This document shows, piece by piece, positions 50,866-61,747 of a stretch of DNA of 64,000 nt (position 1 is its first letter; each line of letters starts with the position of its first letter). The DNA comes from Pseudoalteromonas piscicida (lineage in GTDB: Bacteria; Pseudomonadota; Gammaproteobacteria; Enterobacterales; Alteromonadaceae). The DNA lies in assembly GCF_002208135.1 (NCBI RefSeq), contig NZ_CP021646.1:2172001-2236000 (forward strand), written 5' to 3'. Below the pieces are notes generated by a model. That model made no database searches. It saw nothing but the letters and a program-made list of their open reading frames with translations, and was not told the DNA's origin. Position numbers and translations under genes: made by a program.

Positions 50866-51447
50866 ATGGCATTTGAACTACCGTCACTACCTTATGCACT
50901 AAATGCTCTTGAGCCGCACATCTCTCAAGAGACACTAGAGTTCCACCACGGTAAGCACCACAACACATACGTTGTAAAGCTGAATGGTCTTATTGAAGGT
51001 ACTGACTTTGAAGGTAAATCACTAGAAGAGATCGTATGTAGCTCTGAAGGTGGTGTTTTCAACAATGCTGCTCAAATCTGGAACCACACCTTCTACTGGC
51101 ACAGCCTTGCGCCAAATGCAGGTGGTGAACCAACAGGTAAAGTTGCTGAACTAATTAATGCAAAATGGGGCTCGTTCGCAGCATTCCAAGAAGCTTTCAA
51201 CGACAAAGCAGTTAACAACTTTGGTTCAAGCTGGACTTGGTTAGTACAATTAGCTGACGGCTCTCTAGATATCGTTAACACTTCAAATGCAGCAACTCCG
51301 CTGACTGAAGAAGGTGTTACCCCTATCATCACAGTTGACCTTTGGGAACATGCTTACTACATTGATTACCGTAATGTTCGTCCTGATTACCTAAAAGGTT
51401 TCTGGGCACTTGTTAACTGGGATTTCGCTAATAGCAACCTAGCTTAA
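50866..51447 (+). CDS. sodB: Superoxide dismutase [Fe]
   Basis: 193-residue cytosolic enzyme that converts superoxide to H2O2 and O2. Metal ligands His27, His74, Asp158 and His162 are at the expected sites. [14 protein letters not shown] carries Gln70, the residue that marks the iron form. I use ATG 50866 ([15 protein letters not shown]), preceded by ATGGAGATTA; upstream in-frame codons to 50809 do not fit the family. Confidence 0.96.
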   Translation: MAFELPSLPYALNALEPHISQETLEFHHGKHHNTYVVKLNGLIEGTDFEGKSLEEIVCSSEGGVFNNAAQIWNHTFYWHSLAPNAGGEPTGKVAELINAKWGSFAAFQEAFNDKAVNNFGSSWTWLVQLADGSLDIVNTSNAATPLTEEGVTPIITVDLWEHAYYIDYRNVRPDYLKGFWALVNWDFANSNLA

Positions 51448-51476
51448 CATCAACTATCAGTATTGATGCAATAATG

Positions 51477-51498
51477 GGGCGCAAATGCGCCCTTTTTT
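51477..51498 (+). terminator. Terminator of sodB
   Basis: GGGCGCA-AA-TGCGCCC stem followed by six T. Confidence 0.93.
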
Positions 51499-51633
51499 AT
51501 GCCTGTAACTCAACATTAATACATAAAAAATCTAGTTTTTTTTGGGTATTATTGTATATCGCGACTAAGCTTTAAGTAACCTTTCCAAATCTGTGATCCG
51601 CAATCCACACAAAGTAGCTTATTGGAGGTCGTT

Positions 51634-53556
51634 ATGACAATATTTGAACATTATCAGGCCAGATATGAAGCCGCGCAAGAAGAAGAGTACACCATCGCGG
51701 AATTTCTTGAAATTTGTAAAAATGACAAATCAGCTTATGCCAGCGCACCTGAGCGACTTCTGATGGCAATAGGCGAACCAGAAATGATCGATACGTCGAA
51801 AGATGCCAGGCTTAGCCGACTGTTTTCGAATAGAGTAATAGCTCGATATCCTGCCTTCAATGAGTTTTATGGTATGGAGGATGCCATTGAGCAAATTGTA
51901 TCGTATCTCAAACATGCCGCACAGGGCCTAGAAGAATGTAAACAAGTACTCTATTTGCTCGGTCCGGTGGGTGGCGGTAAATCGTCTATCGCAGAAAAAC
52001 TCAAGTACTTGATGCAAAAGGTGCCGATTTATTCTTTAAAAGGCTCACCCGTTAACGACCACCCGCTCTGCTTGTTCAGCCCACAAGAAGATGCCGAGTT
52101 GTTAGAAAAAGAGTACGGTATTCCTTCGCGCTATATCAAAACGATTATGTCTCCATGGGCGACCAAACGCTTACATGAATACAATGGAGATATTACCCAA
52201 TTTAAAGTCGTAAAACGCTACCCTTCTATTCTTGATCAAGTGGCTATCGCGAAAACAGAGCCGGGAGATGAGAACAATCAAGATATCTCAGCACTGGTGG
52301 GTAAAGTCGATATACGGAAACTTGAGCATTTCGCTCAAAACGATCCAGATGCCTATGCTTATTCTGGGGCGCTATGTCTTGCAAACCAAGGTCTGATGGA
52401 GTTTGTAGAGATGTTTAAAGCACCCATTAAAGTGCTACACCCACTACTAACTGCAACCCAAGAAGGCAACTACAATGGTACAGAAGGTATTTCTGCCTTG
52501 CCATTTAGCGGCGTCATACTTGCCCACTCTAACGAGTCAGAATGGCAAACCTTTAAGAACAACAAAAACAACGAGGCATTTTTAGACCGTGTTTACATCG
52601 TCAAAGTGCCCTATTGTTTACGAGTGTCTGAAGAGGTCAAAATTTACGAGAAACTCATTGAAAATAGTGAATTAAGAGAGGCCCCTTGTGCTCCTGGCAC
52701 ATTGGAAACTTTAGCTAAGTTCTCGGCGCTGTCTCGAATTAAAGAGCCTGAAAACTCCAGTATCTATTCAAAAATGCGCGTATACGATGGTGAAAGCTTA
52801 AAAGACACAGATCCAAAAGCCAAGTCCTATCAAGAATACCGGGACTACGCAGGTGTCGACGAAGGTATGAATGGCCTTTCAACTCGCTTTGCCTTTAAGA
52901 TCCTCTCTCGTGTGTTTAACTTTGATCACAGTGAAGTCGCAGCGAACCCTGTTCATTTATTCTATGTACTCGAGCAGCAAATTGAGCGTGAACAATTTAA
53001 TGCCGAAGTACAAGAGCGCTACCTTAGTCACCTAAAAGGGTATCTTATCCCACAATATGTCGAGTTTATCGGTAAAGAGCTACAAACGGCTTACCTCGAG
53101 TCTTACTCTGAGTACGGCCAAAATATCTTTGACCGCTATGTTACTTATGCAGACTTTTGGATCCAAGATCAGGAATATCGAGATCCAGACACAGGCCAAC
53201 TGTTCGATAGAGCCGCGCTTAACGGCGAACTGGAAAAAATTGAAAAGCCAGCTGGCATTTCAAATCCAAAAGATTTCCGTAACGAGATAGTCAACTTTGT
53301 TTTAAGAGCAAGAGCCCATCACAATGGCGATAATCCAGTATGGACCAGCTATGAAAAACTAAGAACGGTTATCGAGAAGAAAATGTTCTCAAATACCGAA
53401 GATTTACTCCCTGTAATTTCATTCAATGCAAAAACCTCTGCTGAAGATCAGAAGAAGCATGAGGACTTTGTCAATCGTATGGTTGATAAAGGCTATACCC
53501 AAAAACAAGTTCGCTTACTTTCAGAATGGTATTTAAGAGTCAGAAAGTCACAGTAA
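51634..53556 (+). CDS. yeaG: PrkA-type serine protein kinase YeaG
   Basis: 640-residue AAA+/kinase-like protein of stress and starvation responses. Walker A GPVGGGKSS (110-118), then PrkA core text (YSLKGSPVNDHPLCLF, TIMSPWATKRLHEYNGDI, LLTATQEGNYNGTEGISALPFSG). The C-terminal kinase-like domain is present (LLPVISFNAKTS, MVDKGYTQKQVRLLSEWYLRV). Start ATG 51634 follows GGAGG; a TTG 12 bp before is less likely. First of yeaG-yeaH-ycgB, a conserved trio induced by sigma-S or nitrogen limitation in enterics. Confidence 0.95.
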   Translation: MTIFEHYQARYEAAQEEEYTIAEFLEICKNDKSAYASAPERLLMAIGEPEMIDTSKDARLSRLFSNRVIARYPAFNEFYGMEDAIEQIVSYLKHAAQGLEECKQVLYLLGPVGGGKSSIAEKLKYLMQKVPIYSLKGSPVNDHPLCLFSPQEDAELLEKEYGIPSRYIKTIMSPWATKRLHEYNGDITQFKVVKRYPSILDQVAIAKTEPGDENNQDISALVGKVDIRKLEHFAQNDPDAYAYSGALCLANQGLMEFVEMFKAPIKVLHPLLTATQEGNYNGTEGISALPFSGVILAHSNESEWQTFKNNKNNEAFLDRVYIVKVPYCLRVSEEVKIYEKLIENSELREAPCAPGTLETLAKFSALSRIKEPENSSIYSKMRVYDGESLKDTDPKAKSYQEYRDYAGVDEGMNGLSTRFAFKILSRVFNFDHSEVAANPVHLFYVLEQQIEREQFNAEVQERYLSHLKGYLIPQYVEFIGKELQTAYLESYSEYGQNIFDRYVTYADFWIQDQEYRDPDTGQLFDRAALNGELEKIEKPAGISNPKDFRNEIVNFVLRARAHHNGDNPVWTSYEKLRTVIEKKMFSNTEDLLPVISFNAKTSAEDQKKHEDFVNRMVDKGYTQKQVRLLSEWYLRVRKSQ

Positions 53557-53581
53557 CTTGTTAGTATGAAGAGGGGGTTAT

Positions 53582-54864
53582 ATGGCGCATTTTATTGACC
53601 GCCGTCTTAACGGCAAAAATAAGAGTACTCTGAACCGCCAACGTTTTATCCGCCGCTATAAAAAGCAGATAAAGAAAGCGGTTTCAGAGGCCATCAATAA
53701 ACGTAGTGTGACTGATATCTCCAGTGGCGAGAGCATTTCTATCCCACAACGAGATATCAGCGAGCCCACTTTCCATCAAGGTAAAGGGGGAGACAGAGAG
53801 CTAATTCACCCAGGCAACGATCAATTTTCAACGGGCGATCGGATCCAACGCCCCCTTCTGGGCAAGGTGGTGGTTCAGGTGATGGCGAGGCAAGTAACCA
53901 AGGCGAAGGACAAGACGACTTTGTATTCTCTATTTCAAAAGACGAATACTTAGACCTATTGTTTGAAGACTTAGAGTTACCCAACCTACAACAAAGCCAG
54001 CTAGATAAATTAATGCAAATGAAAACGCATAGAGCTGGCTTTTGTAGCGATGGTATGCCTAGTAACCTAGATATTGTGCGCAGTTTAAAAGGCTCTATGG
54101 CACGGCGTATCGCGATGACCTCAAGTAAACGCCGAGAGTTAAAAGAGCTTGAAGAAGAGCTTGCGAATATGCTTGCAGAACCTGTGCCTCCGCAACAGAA
54201 AATTAATGACATAGAACTGCGGATCCAAGTACTAAAAGAGCAGATAGCCGCTGTGCCTTTCATCGACAATTACGATTTACGCTTTCGTAATTACGAAAGG
54301 CGTCCACATCCCACCAGCAAAGCTGTCATGTTTTGCTTGATGGATGTGTCTGGCTCAATGGATCAAGCTACAAAAGACATGGCCAAGCGTTTCTATATTT
54401 TGCTCTATCAGTTCTTAACCCGTACTTATAAAGATATTGAGGTAGTCTATATCCGCCACCATACCCAAGCAAAAGAAGTAGACGAACAAGAGTTTTTCTA
54501 CTCACAAGAAACCGGTGGCACAATTGTCTCAAGTGCATTGAAATTGATGGATGAAATCATTCAAGAGCGGTATGCCCAAGGCGATTGGAATATTTACGCC
54601 GCACAAGCCTCTGACGGTGATAACTGGGCAGACGATTCTCCACAATGCACCCAGATACTCTCTAATAAACTACTTAAAATTGTCCGCTACTATGCATATA
54701 TAGAGATAACTACCCGAGCACACCAAAGCCTATGGCGGGAGTATCAAGGAGTAGCCAACTCATTTGACAACTTTGCCATGCAGCACATCCGAGGTGTAGA
54801 AGATATTTATCCTATCTTTAGAGAATTGTTCAAGAAGAACAAAGATAAGCAAAGTGCGGCATAA
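53582..54864 (+). pseudogene. yeaH: YeaH (DUF444, VWA-like), frameshifted at a C5 run
   Basis: The first frame gives the normal YeaH N-terminus ([20 protein letters not shown].., [14 protein letters not shown]) and then reads wrongly from the CCCCC at 53851-53855. Adding one C gives the expected [11 protein letters not shown], then [20 protein letters not shown] and the full VWA-like C-terminal part ([49 protein letters not shown]). YeaH is the partner of YeaG. The MIDAS-type DVSGS motif is intact. A homopolymer sequencing error is likely. Confidence 0.88.
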
Positions 54865-54882
54865 TTTTTGGGAGGTTGCGCG

Positions 54883-56388
54883 ATGACATATCAGCCAATT
54901 GACGATGGTCCAGATTGGACCTTTGATTTACTTGATACCTATCATCAGGAAATTGCTCGTGTAGCCGAGCATTACAGACTTGACACTTACCCAAATCAAA
55001 TTGAGGTGATCACAGCAGAGCAGATGATGGATGCCTACTCAAGTGTAGGCATGCCAATTGGTTACGCACATTGGTCTTACGGTAAAAAGTTTATTCAGAC
55101 AGAGCAAACCTACAAACGCGGTCAAATGGGCCTCGCCTACGAGATAGTGATTAACTCTGACCCTTGTATTGCTTATTTAATGGAAGAGAATACCATGCCT
55201 ATGCAGGCACTGGTGATGGCGCATGCGTGTTATGGCCATAATTCTTTCTTCAAGGGGAACTATCTATTTAAAACATGGACAGACGCATCTTCCATCATTG
55301 ATTACTTGGTATTCGCTAAAAATTATGTAGCCAAATGTGAAGAAAAGTACGGTATAGATGAGGTAGAAAACCTTATTGACTCTTGTCATGCTTTAATGAA
55401 TTACGGGGTTGATCGGTATAAAAGGCCACAACGGATCTCAATGTTTGAGGAGCAAAAGCGCCAAAAAGAACGGGAAGATTATTTGCAGTCACAAGTTAAC
55501 GAATTATGGCGGACCATCCCCAAAGGTGAAGACGAAGAAACCGACAGCCGCCTCCATTTTCCATCAGAGCCTCAGGAAAACATTCTGTATTTTATCGAGA
55601 AAAATGCGCCGCTGCTGGAGTCTTGGCAACGCGAGATCATTCGTATTGTGCGTAAAGTATCACAGTACTTCTACCCACAAAGACAAACTCAAGTAATGAA
55701 CGAAGGCTGGGCAACATTTTGGCACTACACTATTTTGAATCACTTATATGACGAGGGGAAACTAAGTGATTCTTTTATGTTGGAGTTTTTGCAAAGCCAC
55801 ACTAATGTTGTGTATCAACCGCCATACAATAGTAAGTTTTATTCAGGGATAAATCCCTATGCGCTCGGCTTTAATATGATGGTCGATATTCGCCGTATTT
55901 GCGAAACCCCCACGGAAGAAGACAAGCAGTGGTTTCCTGAATTTGCGGGGAGTAACTGGCTAGATACACTGCATTTTGCGATGCAAAACTTTAAAGACGA
56001 GAGCTTTATCAGCCAATTTTTATCTCCAAAGCTCATGCGCGACTTTAAGCTTTTTACTATTGTCGACAAACAGAAATCTCCGCATTTGGAGGTCGGGCCT
56101 ATTCACGATGAAATGGGCTATCAACAACTTCGCAGTGCCCTTTCGGCGCAGTACAACTTGAGCAATCATGAGCCTAATATTCAAGTCTATGATGTTGATG
56201 TACGGGGGGATCGCTCGCTTACACTAAGATATGTACCGCAAGGCGGGATCCCACTTGCCGCTTCAAAGCAAGAAGTGATAAAGCACCTTTATCGCTTATG
56301 GGGATTTAAAGTGAGGCTTGAGCAAGTTGATGAAAACGGCAATATCGAGCAGATAGCTCAATGCCCTGAAGAAGAAAGTGAGTCGTAG
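54883..56388 (+). CDS. ycgB: SpoVR family protein YcgB
   Basis: 501 residues from ATG 54883 (MTYQPIDDGPDWTFDLL), with GGGAGG just upstream. SpoVR hallmarks: GYAHWSYGKKF, PMQALVMAHACYGHNSFFKGNYLF, ADASSIIDYLVFAKNY-like block, MNEGWATFWHYTI, and GINPYALGF. His/Glu-rich blocks suggest a metal site. In E. coli ycgB is sigma-S dependent and works with yeaGH. The operon ends here; a MITE-like element follows. Confidence 0.94.
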   Translation: MTYQPIDDGPDWTFDLLDTYHQEIARVAEHYRLDTYPNQIEVITAEQMMDAYSSVGMPIGYAHWSYGKKFIQTEQTYKRGQMGLAYEIVINSDPCIAYLMEENTMPMQALVMAHACYGHNSFFKGNYLFKTWTDASSIIDYLVFAKNYVAKCEEKYGIDEVENLIDSCHALMNYGVDRYKRPQRISMFEEQKRQKEREDYLQSQVNELWRTIPKGEDEETDSRLHFPSEPQENILYFIEKNAPLLESWQREIIRIVRKVSQYFYPQRQTQVMNEGWATFWHYTILNHLYDEGKLSDSFMLEFLQSHTNVVYQPPYNSKFYSGINPYALGFNMMVDIRRICETPTEEDKQWFPEFAGSNWLDTLHFAMQNFKDESFISQFLSPKLMRDFKLFTIVDKQKSPHLEVGPIHDEMGYQQLRSALSAQYNLSNHEPNIQVYDVDVRGDRSLTLRYVPQGGIPLAASKQEVIKHLYRLWGFKVRLEQVDENGNIEQIAQCPEEESES

Positions 56389-56395
56389 CCCTCTT

Positions 56396-56605
56396 ATACC
56401 AATTAGTCTTAATACTTGCTCAATTTGAAGGAGTAAATCTGACGCTAACTGCGTTAAAAATTTCTTATTTAGAACAACTAAATAGCAAAATTTTTGCCTT
56501 GCCTACATGGATGTAGGTACCTTGGCGATAGCAGGACGCGGTAGCGGTGTTATCGACAAGATTTTCTCACCTCAAAATAGATCACTTAATTAAGATAATT
56601 GGTAT
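56396..56605. repeat. 210-bp MITE-like element, copy 2
   Basis: Same 210-bp length, termini (ATACCAATTA / AATTGGTAT) and interior as copy 1 at 24405-24614. It sits in the spacer after ycgB and touches no gene. About 220 bp to its right (56606-56826) no gene is seen. Confidence 0.85.
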
Positions 56606-56826
56606 TAGTTTGAATTAGGAGCAAGCAAACAGCTTGGGTTGCTACTCCTTTTCATGCTCAGATACTTTAGCTTCTATTATGCGTGTTATTAAATTCAATA
56701 CTGCAAACGCGAATAATCGCAACAAAAGAGTTTACTATGCAAAGTGTCGTTGTATCAGGATGAGAATATAAAGTGGCTGTGTGGGTAAAACCGCATTGCG
56801 CTAAAAGCCACCATATAAAGATAGAT

Positions 56827-57801
56827 TTACTCGCTGGCCATGTCTTCAGAATATACAGTGACGCGATTTCTTCCGCCCTCTTTCGAAACGTACAAAGCGC
56901 TGTCTGCCGCTTCAATCCATTGCTCATGTTTTTCAAAAGACTCTTCGTAGACGGCAACACCAAGGCTAACCGTGATCTTGATTTGCTGCTCATCATAGTA
57001 AATCGACGAGTTTTCTATTAACGACCGCAGTCTTTCAGCAAAAGTAATTGCACCTTTTACGTCAGTATCGAGAAGAGTGACCGCAAACTCTTCACCACCA
57101 TAACGTCCTGCGGTGTCTGTTTCTCGTAGTGTTTTACGCAGCAAGTCTGAGATATGGCGTATAGCCTCATCCCCACCACTGTGACCGTATTCGTCATTAA
57201 TACCTTTAAAGTGGTCAATATCAAACATAAGCAGTGCGCTTTGTCCTTGATTACGCTTTAAACGCTTAAACTCCTGCTTTAAGCTTTCTTCCCAAAAGCC
57301 TCGATTATGCAACTGAGTCAAACTGTCAGTACGGCTAATTTTCTCTAATTGTTTATTCAGCGACTCAAGCTCTAACTTATTGATTGCTTCATCGGTCACA
57401 TCGTAAATGATCACACAAAGATGCCCTACATCACCTGTCACTGTAGTCAAAGGGATAAAGGTCGCATTCTGATACATATAATCCGCTTTGCCTGTGATAG
57501 GCCGATAATTTTTAAAACGGAAAATATAAGGTTGCTGTTCCCAGATAGTAAACGACCGGTTTTTTAGCACAAATACAGGTTCAGCTTTTGATCTAAACCA
57601 TTGCTCATCAATGCTTGGGAACAAGTCAAAAATGTCTTTATCTTTAACCGCACTTGGTAATAAACCTGAATGATTTTCCATAAAACCATTCCATATACAT
57701 ACCTTGTAGTCGCGATCGAGCACTACCAAGCCAACATCTACGGTGTTAAACATATCCATTAACCAATGGATTTCATTCATATCAAAATCGGCTGCAGGCA
57801 T
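56827..57801 (-). CDS. PAS-GGDEF diguanylate cyclase
   Basis: 324 residues, no membrane segment. The N-terminal PAS domain (about 10-140) is followed by a short coiled coil (SLNKQLEKISRTDSLTQLHNR) and a GGDEF domain (about 155-320). The active site is GGEEF at 235-239, and an I-site RETD at 226-229 lies the usual five residues before it, so product inhibition is likely. It makes c-di-GMP. Start 57801 lies two bases after the stop of the REC-CheC gene, so both work as a unit. Confidence 0.93.
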   Translation of the reverse strand: MPAADFDMNEIHWLMDMFNTVDVGLVVLDRDYKVCIWNGFMENHSGLLPSAVKDKDIFDLFPSIDEQWFRSKAEPVFVLKNRSFTIWEQQPYIFRFKNYRPITGKADYMYQNATFIPLTTVTGDVGHLCVIIYDVTDEAINKLELESLNKQLEKISRTDSLTQLHNRGFWEESLKQEFKRLKRNQGQSALLMFDIDHFKGINDEYGHSGGDEAIRHISDLLRKTLRETDTAGRYGGEEFAVTLLDTDVKGAITFAERLRSLIENSSIYYDEQQIKITVSLGVAVYEESFEKHEQWIEAADSALYVSKEGGRNRVTVYSEDMASE

Positions 57802-57803
57802 AG

Positions 57804-58808
57804 TTAATCATCCAATAAATAGGCTACTTTGTATTTTAATGTTTTAAGTGAGTCTTCTGTGAATAACAGCATGAGGTCACAGTTGATGTTGTGATGCTCT
57901 ATGCCATAGCTAATCTCAATGGCGAGCGTTCTTTGCCATCTCGCCTTGTTGGCTTTCACAAGCTCTGCTACATCACAATGCTGACCAAGTACAACAGGGT
58001 GCCCTTGGCTAAAAGACATATCAAGCTGCTTCGATAGTCCCGTTAAAATTGCGCCAATCAAAATGTTGCTAATATCCATTAAGAGCTCAAGTTCAACTTT
58101 GGTATTAAGATCGCCATGATAATTCATCAAGGACGCGATCTCTTTGAAGCTGGAATCATTGAGCAGTAGCAGCGCTTCACCAGAAACACCACCACCAATA
58201 AAGCCTTGGCAAACGCCCGAGGTAGTTGCGCTAGCATCAATCGCTTGAAGTGCCATATGCAGCTCATTGACTTCAAGTACATTAACGTTCGGGATGGGTA
58301 ATTCGACGAATACGTTCAGCAATCGCGCCAACAAATCACCCGCCTGCCCCATAGCAACGTTTGTAAGCTCTTGATAGATATCACGGATCTCTGGATCTAG
58401 CTGCTCACCAAGTTTATGGACTAAGCTTTCTCGGATTGCTTTGTCTTTTATTCCATGATGCTCAATGATTTCAGCAAGTTTAGCTGCATCACAGGGCTTA
58501 CGGATAAAATCAATAGCACCGAGCTCTATCACTCGTTGGTGTGCATTAGGCTGGATGTCGCCGGAGACAACGACAGTAAGCACAGATAAATCCTGCTCGC
58601 TAATGGCCTGTAGTACTTCATAGCCATCCATTTGCGGCATATTTAGATCAAGGAATAGAATCTCTGGAGAGAGTGCTTTAATTTGTTTAATACAATCGAG
58701 TCCATTCTCTGCAAATTCTACTTTAATGTCCCAGTCGTCTGGCAACGAGCGTGCCAATTGCCGGCGGGCAAGTTTTGAATCGTCACAAATTAGGACTAGT
58801 GTTGACAT
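57804..58808 (-). CDS. Response regulator fused to a CheC-type phosphatase domain
   Basis: 334 residues from ATG 58808 (MSTLVLICDDSKLARRQ); a start at 58844 adds an unlikely basic leader. REC domain at 1-125: acid pair Asp9/Asp10, phospho-acceptor Asp54 (FLDLNMPQMDG), and switch Lys in IRKPCD. The C-terminal CheC-like domain (about 145-330) shows DIYQELTNVAMGQAGDLLARLL (D-x3-E-x2-N) and a second, weaker copy around ELLMDISNILIGAIL. CheC dephosphorylates CheY-P, so the fusion may dephosphorylate a REC partner or itself. It precedes the cyclase in one operon. Confidence 0.88.
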   Translation of the reverse strand: MSTLVLICDDSKLARRQLARSLPDDWDIKVEFAENGLDCIKQIKALSPEILFLDLNMPQMDGYEVLQAISEQDLSVLTVVVSGDIQPNAHQRVIELGAIDFIRKPCDAAKLAEIIEHHGIKDKAIRESLVHKLGEQLDPEIRDIYQELTNVAMGQAGDLLARLLNVFVELPIPNVNVLEVNELHMALQAIDASATTSGVCQGFIGGGVSGEALLLLNDSSFKEIASLMNYHGDLNTKVELELLMDISNILIGAILTGLSKQLDMSFSQGHPVVLGQHCDVAELVKANKARWQRTLAIEISYGIEHHNINCDLMLLFTEDSLKTLKYKVAYLLDD

Positions 58809-59009
58809 ACAAGCTCTCTTTCTGTTTCCCATGCGTATCGGCACGATGTCGGGAAGTTTTAGTTATAATTATGAGATAAAAGCTTAAAATTGCGACATAT
58901 GTTAATAAAACAACGCCATCTTGACAATCTAAATGTCACTTAAGCTTGGTTAGTTACTGTCAGTATAATACACTCAAATCAATTAAGTTAACTTCAAAAG
59001 GAATACTTT

Positions 59010-59591
59010 ATGCTGAAAATGTTAGTTTTAGCGAGTGGTCTGTTTAGCGCGATTTCTTTGGCTTATGATTTACCAGAAAACTCGGTAGATATGGGCAAGG
59101 TAAAAGCGCAAGGTAAAGCGGTGGTATTGCTTGGTACTGGTGTAAAGCAAGGTCAGGCTGCGCCGGATTTTAAGGTGGCAGATGCTGACTTCAGCCCGGT
59201 TACCCTGAAAGATTTTGAAAGTCGTGCGATTTTAATTAGTGTTGTACCAAGCCTAGATACTGGCACTTGCAGCCTACAAACCAAACATTTCAATGAAAAA
59301 GTAGCAAGCCAATTTCCAGATGTTGCCATGCTGACGATTAGTGCGGACTTACCATTTGCGCAAAAGCGCTTTTGCAAAGCTGAAAATATCGACAAAGTTA
59401 AAACATTATCAGACGCCGTATGGCATTCTTTTGGTGAAAATTATGGTTTGTTGATTAAAGATATGGGCTTGCTCAGTCGTGCGATTTTTGTGTTAGATAA
59501 GGAACACAAGATTATTTACAAGCAGCTGGTAGAAAATTTAGCAAAAGAACCAAACTACGAAGAAGTTGTTGGCGCACTGAAGAGCCTATAA
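59010..59591 (+). CDS. tpx: Thiol peroxidase with signal peptide (Tpx-like)
   Basis: 193 residues. Unlike cytosolic Tpx, it starts with a signal peptide (MLKMLVLASGLFSAISLA, cleavage before YDLPEN), so it should act in the periplasm. The peroxidatic Cys87 is in SLDTGTCSLQT (family SxDTPVC) and the resolving Cys122 is in RFCKAENI, the atypical 2-Cys Tpx arrangement. A sigma-70-like TATAAT lies at 58964. It ends at a bidirectional terminator shared with htpG. Confidence 0.92.
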   Translation: MLKMLVLASGLFSAISLAYDLPENSVDMGKVKAQGKAVVLLGTGVKQGQAAPDFKVADADFSPVTLKDFESRAILISVVPSLDTGTCSLQTKHFNEKVASQFPDVAMLTISADLPFAQKRFCKAENIDKVKTLSDAVWHSFGENYGLLIKDMGLLSRAIFVLDKEHKIIYKQLVENLAKEPNYEEVVGALKSL

Positions 59592-59618
59592 CCGACTCTC
59601 GCGACCCTCAGTGAACAC

Positions 59619-59653
59619 AAAAAAGCCGGTCACTTAACAATGACCGACTTTTT
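59619..59653. terminator. Bidirectional terminator between tpx and htpG
   Basis: AAAAAG-c-CGGTCA / TGACCG-a-CTTTTT with one mismatch; A run left and T run right. Confidence 0.88.
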
Positions 59654-59669
59654 CACAACATTATATCAA

Positions 59670-61583
59670 CTACTTTTGTAGATCTAGCATTAGCTTATTA
59701 AGACGGCTTACAAAGCCCGCTGGATCTTTCAGGCTACCACGCTCTGCAAGCATTGCTTGGTCTAGGAGCACTTCCGCCCACTGTCCAAACTTGTCTTCGT
59801 CTTGTTCGTTATTCAAATGCTTAACCAATTGGTGCTCTGGGTTAAGTTCAAATACCGGCTTAGACTCAGGAACAGCTTGACCCACCTGCTCCATCAGCTT
59901 TTGCATTTGAGAGCTCATGTCATGATCGTCTGCAACCACACACGCCGGAGAATCGGTTAAGCGGTGCGTAAAGCGCACTTCTTTCACTTTATCACCTAGC
60001 GCGGTTTTCACGCGCTCAACTAGGCCTTCAACTTCTTTCTCACTTTCTTCGTGTGCTTTCTTCGTTTCTTCGTCATCCATATCACCCAAGTCAAGATCAC
60101 CACGCGTGATTGACTGAAGTGGCTTCTCGTTGAATTCAGTGAGATGGCTCATCATCCACTCATCAACACGATCTGACAAGAGTAGGACTTCAATGCCTTT
60201 CTTACGGAAGATTTCAAGGTGCGGTGAGCTCTTTGCTGCTTCAAAGCTATCAGCCACAACATAGTAAATCTTATCTTGGCCTTCTTTCATGCGCTCAATG
60301 TACTGCTCAAGAGAAACATTTTGTGTTTTCTCGTCAGTATGTGTAGAGCTAAAGCGTAATAGTTTTGCGATGGCATCTTTGTTTGCGAAATCTTCAGCAG
60401 GACCTTCTTTGATCACATTACCAAACTCATTCCAGAATGCCTGATAATCTTCTGGTTTGTTTTTGCCCATGCGCTCAAGCATTTTAAGTACACGAGATGT
60501 ACAGCCTTTACGAATAGCTTGAGTGATCTTGTTGTCTTGTAGGATCTCACGAGATACGTTAAGCGGTAAATCGTTAGAATCTAGTAAGCCTTTCACGAAG
60601 CGCAGGTAGCTTGGCATAAACTGCTCGGCGTCATCCATGATGAACACGCGTTGTACATAAAGCTTAAGGCCAGCTTGACGCTCACGATTATACAAATCGA
60701 AAGGTGCCTTTTTAGGGATATAAAGTAGGCTGGTGTATTCAGTTTTACCTTCTACTTTATTATGTGCCCAAGTGAGTGGCTCTTCCCAATCATGCCCGAC
60801 ATGCTTGTAGAATTCTTTATATTCTTCTTCGCTGATCTCTGATTTATCGCGAGTCCAAAGTGCTGTAGCTTTGTTGATCGCTTCCCACTCCCCAGGTTGC
60901 GCTTCGATTTTCTCGCCATCTGGGCCTTCAGATTCAGGCACCGGGTCTTTATAAAGTTCAACAGGAATCGAAATGTGATCTGAATACTTGGTCACAATAC
61001 CGCGCAGGCGATAAGTTTCAAGGAACTCACTTTCTTCTTCACGAAGATGTAGTGTGATCTCTGTACCGCGCTCTGCTTTTTCGATTTCAGCAATCGTGAA
61101 GTCGCCTTCACCTTGCGATTCCCATTCAACCGCCTCTGACTCACCCGCTTTACGCGTACGAACCGTTACTTTATCAGCAACAATGAATGCGGAATAGAAA
61201 CCAACACCAAACTGACCAATCAGCTGTGAATCTTTTGCTTGGTCGCCAGTTAGGTTTTTAAAGAAATCAGCTGTACCTGATTTTGCGATGGTTCCAAGTG
61301 AACTGATCACTTCGTCACGCGTCATACCAATACCATTGTCAGAAATGGTAATGGTTTTTGCATCTTTGTTTACGCTTAGGCGAACTCGAAGCTCTGCATC
61401 ACCTTCGTAAAGGTCACCGTTTTGCAAAGCTAAATAACGTAGTTTGTCAGCCGCGTCTGAAGCGTTAGATACTAATTCGCGTAAAAAGATCTCTTTGTTT
61501 GAGTACAAAGAGTGGATCATTAGGTTTAGTAATTGTTTGACTTCTGTTTGAAAGCCTAATGTTTCTTTTTGAGCTGCGGACAT
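59670..61583 (-). CDS. htpG: Chaperone HtpG (Hsp90)
   Basis: 637 residues from ATG 61583 ([19 protein letters not shown]) after GGAGAGAAC. The GHKL ATPase domain has [28 protein letters not shown], and [13 protein letters not shown]; the middle domain has [27 protein letters not shown] text with [12 protein letters not shown]; the C-terminal dimer domain is complete. A perfect sigma-32 promoter stands before it, so it is heat-induced. Confidence 0.96.
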   Translation of the reverse strand: MSAAQKETLGFQTEVKQLLNLMIHSLYSNKEIFLRELVSNASDAADKLRYLALQNGDLYEGDAELRVRLSVNKDAKTITISDNGIGMTRDEVISSLGTIAKSGTADFFKNLTGDQAKDSQLIGQFGVGFYSAFIVADKVTVRTRKAGESEAVEWESQGEGDFTIAEIEKAERGTEITLHLREEESEFLETYRLRGIVTKYSDHISIPVELYKDPVPESEGPDGEKIEAQPGEWEAINKATALWTRDKSEISEEEYKEFYKHVGHDWEEPLTWAHNKVEGKTEYTSLLYIPKKAPFDLYNRERQAGLKLYVQRVFIMDDAEQFMPSYLRFVKGLLDSNDLPLNVSREILQDNKITQAIRKGCTSRVLKMLERMGKNKPEDYQAFWNEFGNVIKEGPAEDFANKDAIAKLLRFSSTHTDEKTQNVSLEQYIERMKEGQDKIYYVVADSFEAAKSSPHLEIFRKKGIEVLLLSDRVDEWMMSHLTEFNEKPLQSITRGDLDLGDMDDEETKKAHEESEKEVEGLVERVKTALGDKVKEVRFTHRLTDSPACVVADDHDMSSQMQKLMEQVGQAVPESKPVFELNPEHQLVKHLNNEQDEDKFGQWAEVLLDQAMLAERGSLKDPAGFVSRLNKLMLDLQK

Positions 61584-61635
61584 TGTTCTCTCCAATATAA
61601 GCAATTAATGCAGTGTTCTTTATCAATATGCTAGG

Positions 61636-61663
61636 TATATGGGGGAGGAGAGAAAACTTTCAA
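61636..61663 (-). promoter_or_regulatory. Sigma-32 (RpoH) promoter of htpG
   Basis: Minus strand: CTTGAAA with TTGAAA at 61663-61658, 13-nt spacer, CCCCATATA at 61644-61636, a full match to the consensus. Confidence 0.9.
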
Positions 61664-61747
61664 GAGACTGAACAAAATTTTTAACAAACCGCCCTGCTTT
61701 TTTGATCAATCGCTCAAAAAACAAGGCTTTTATCGGTAAAAGTGAGA

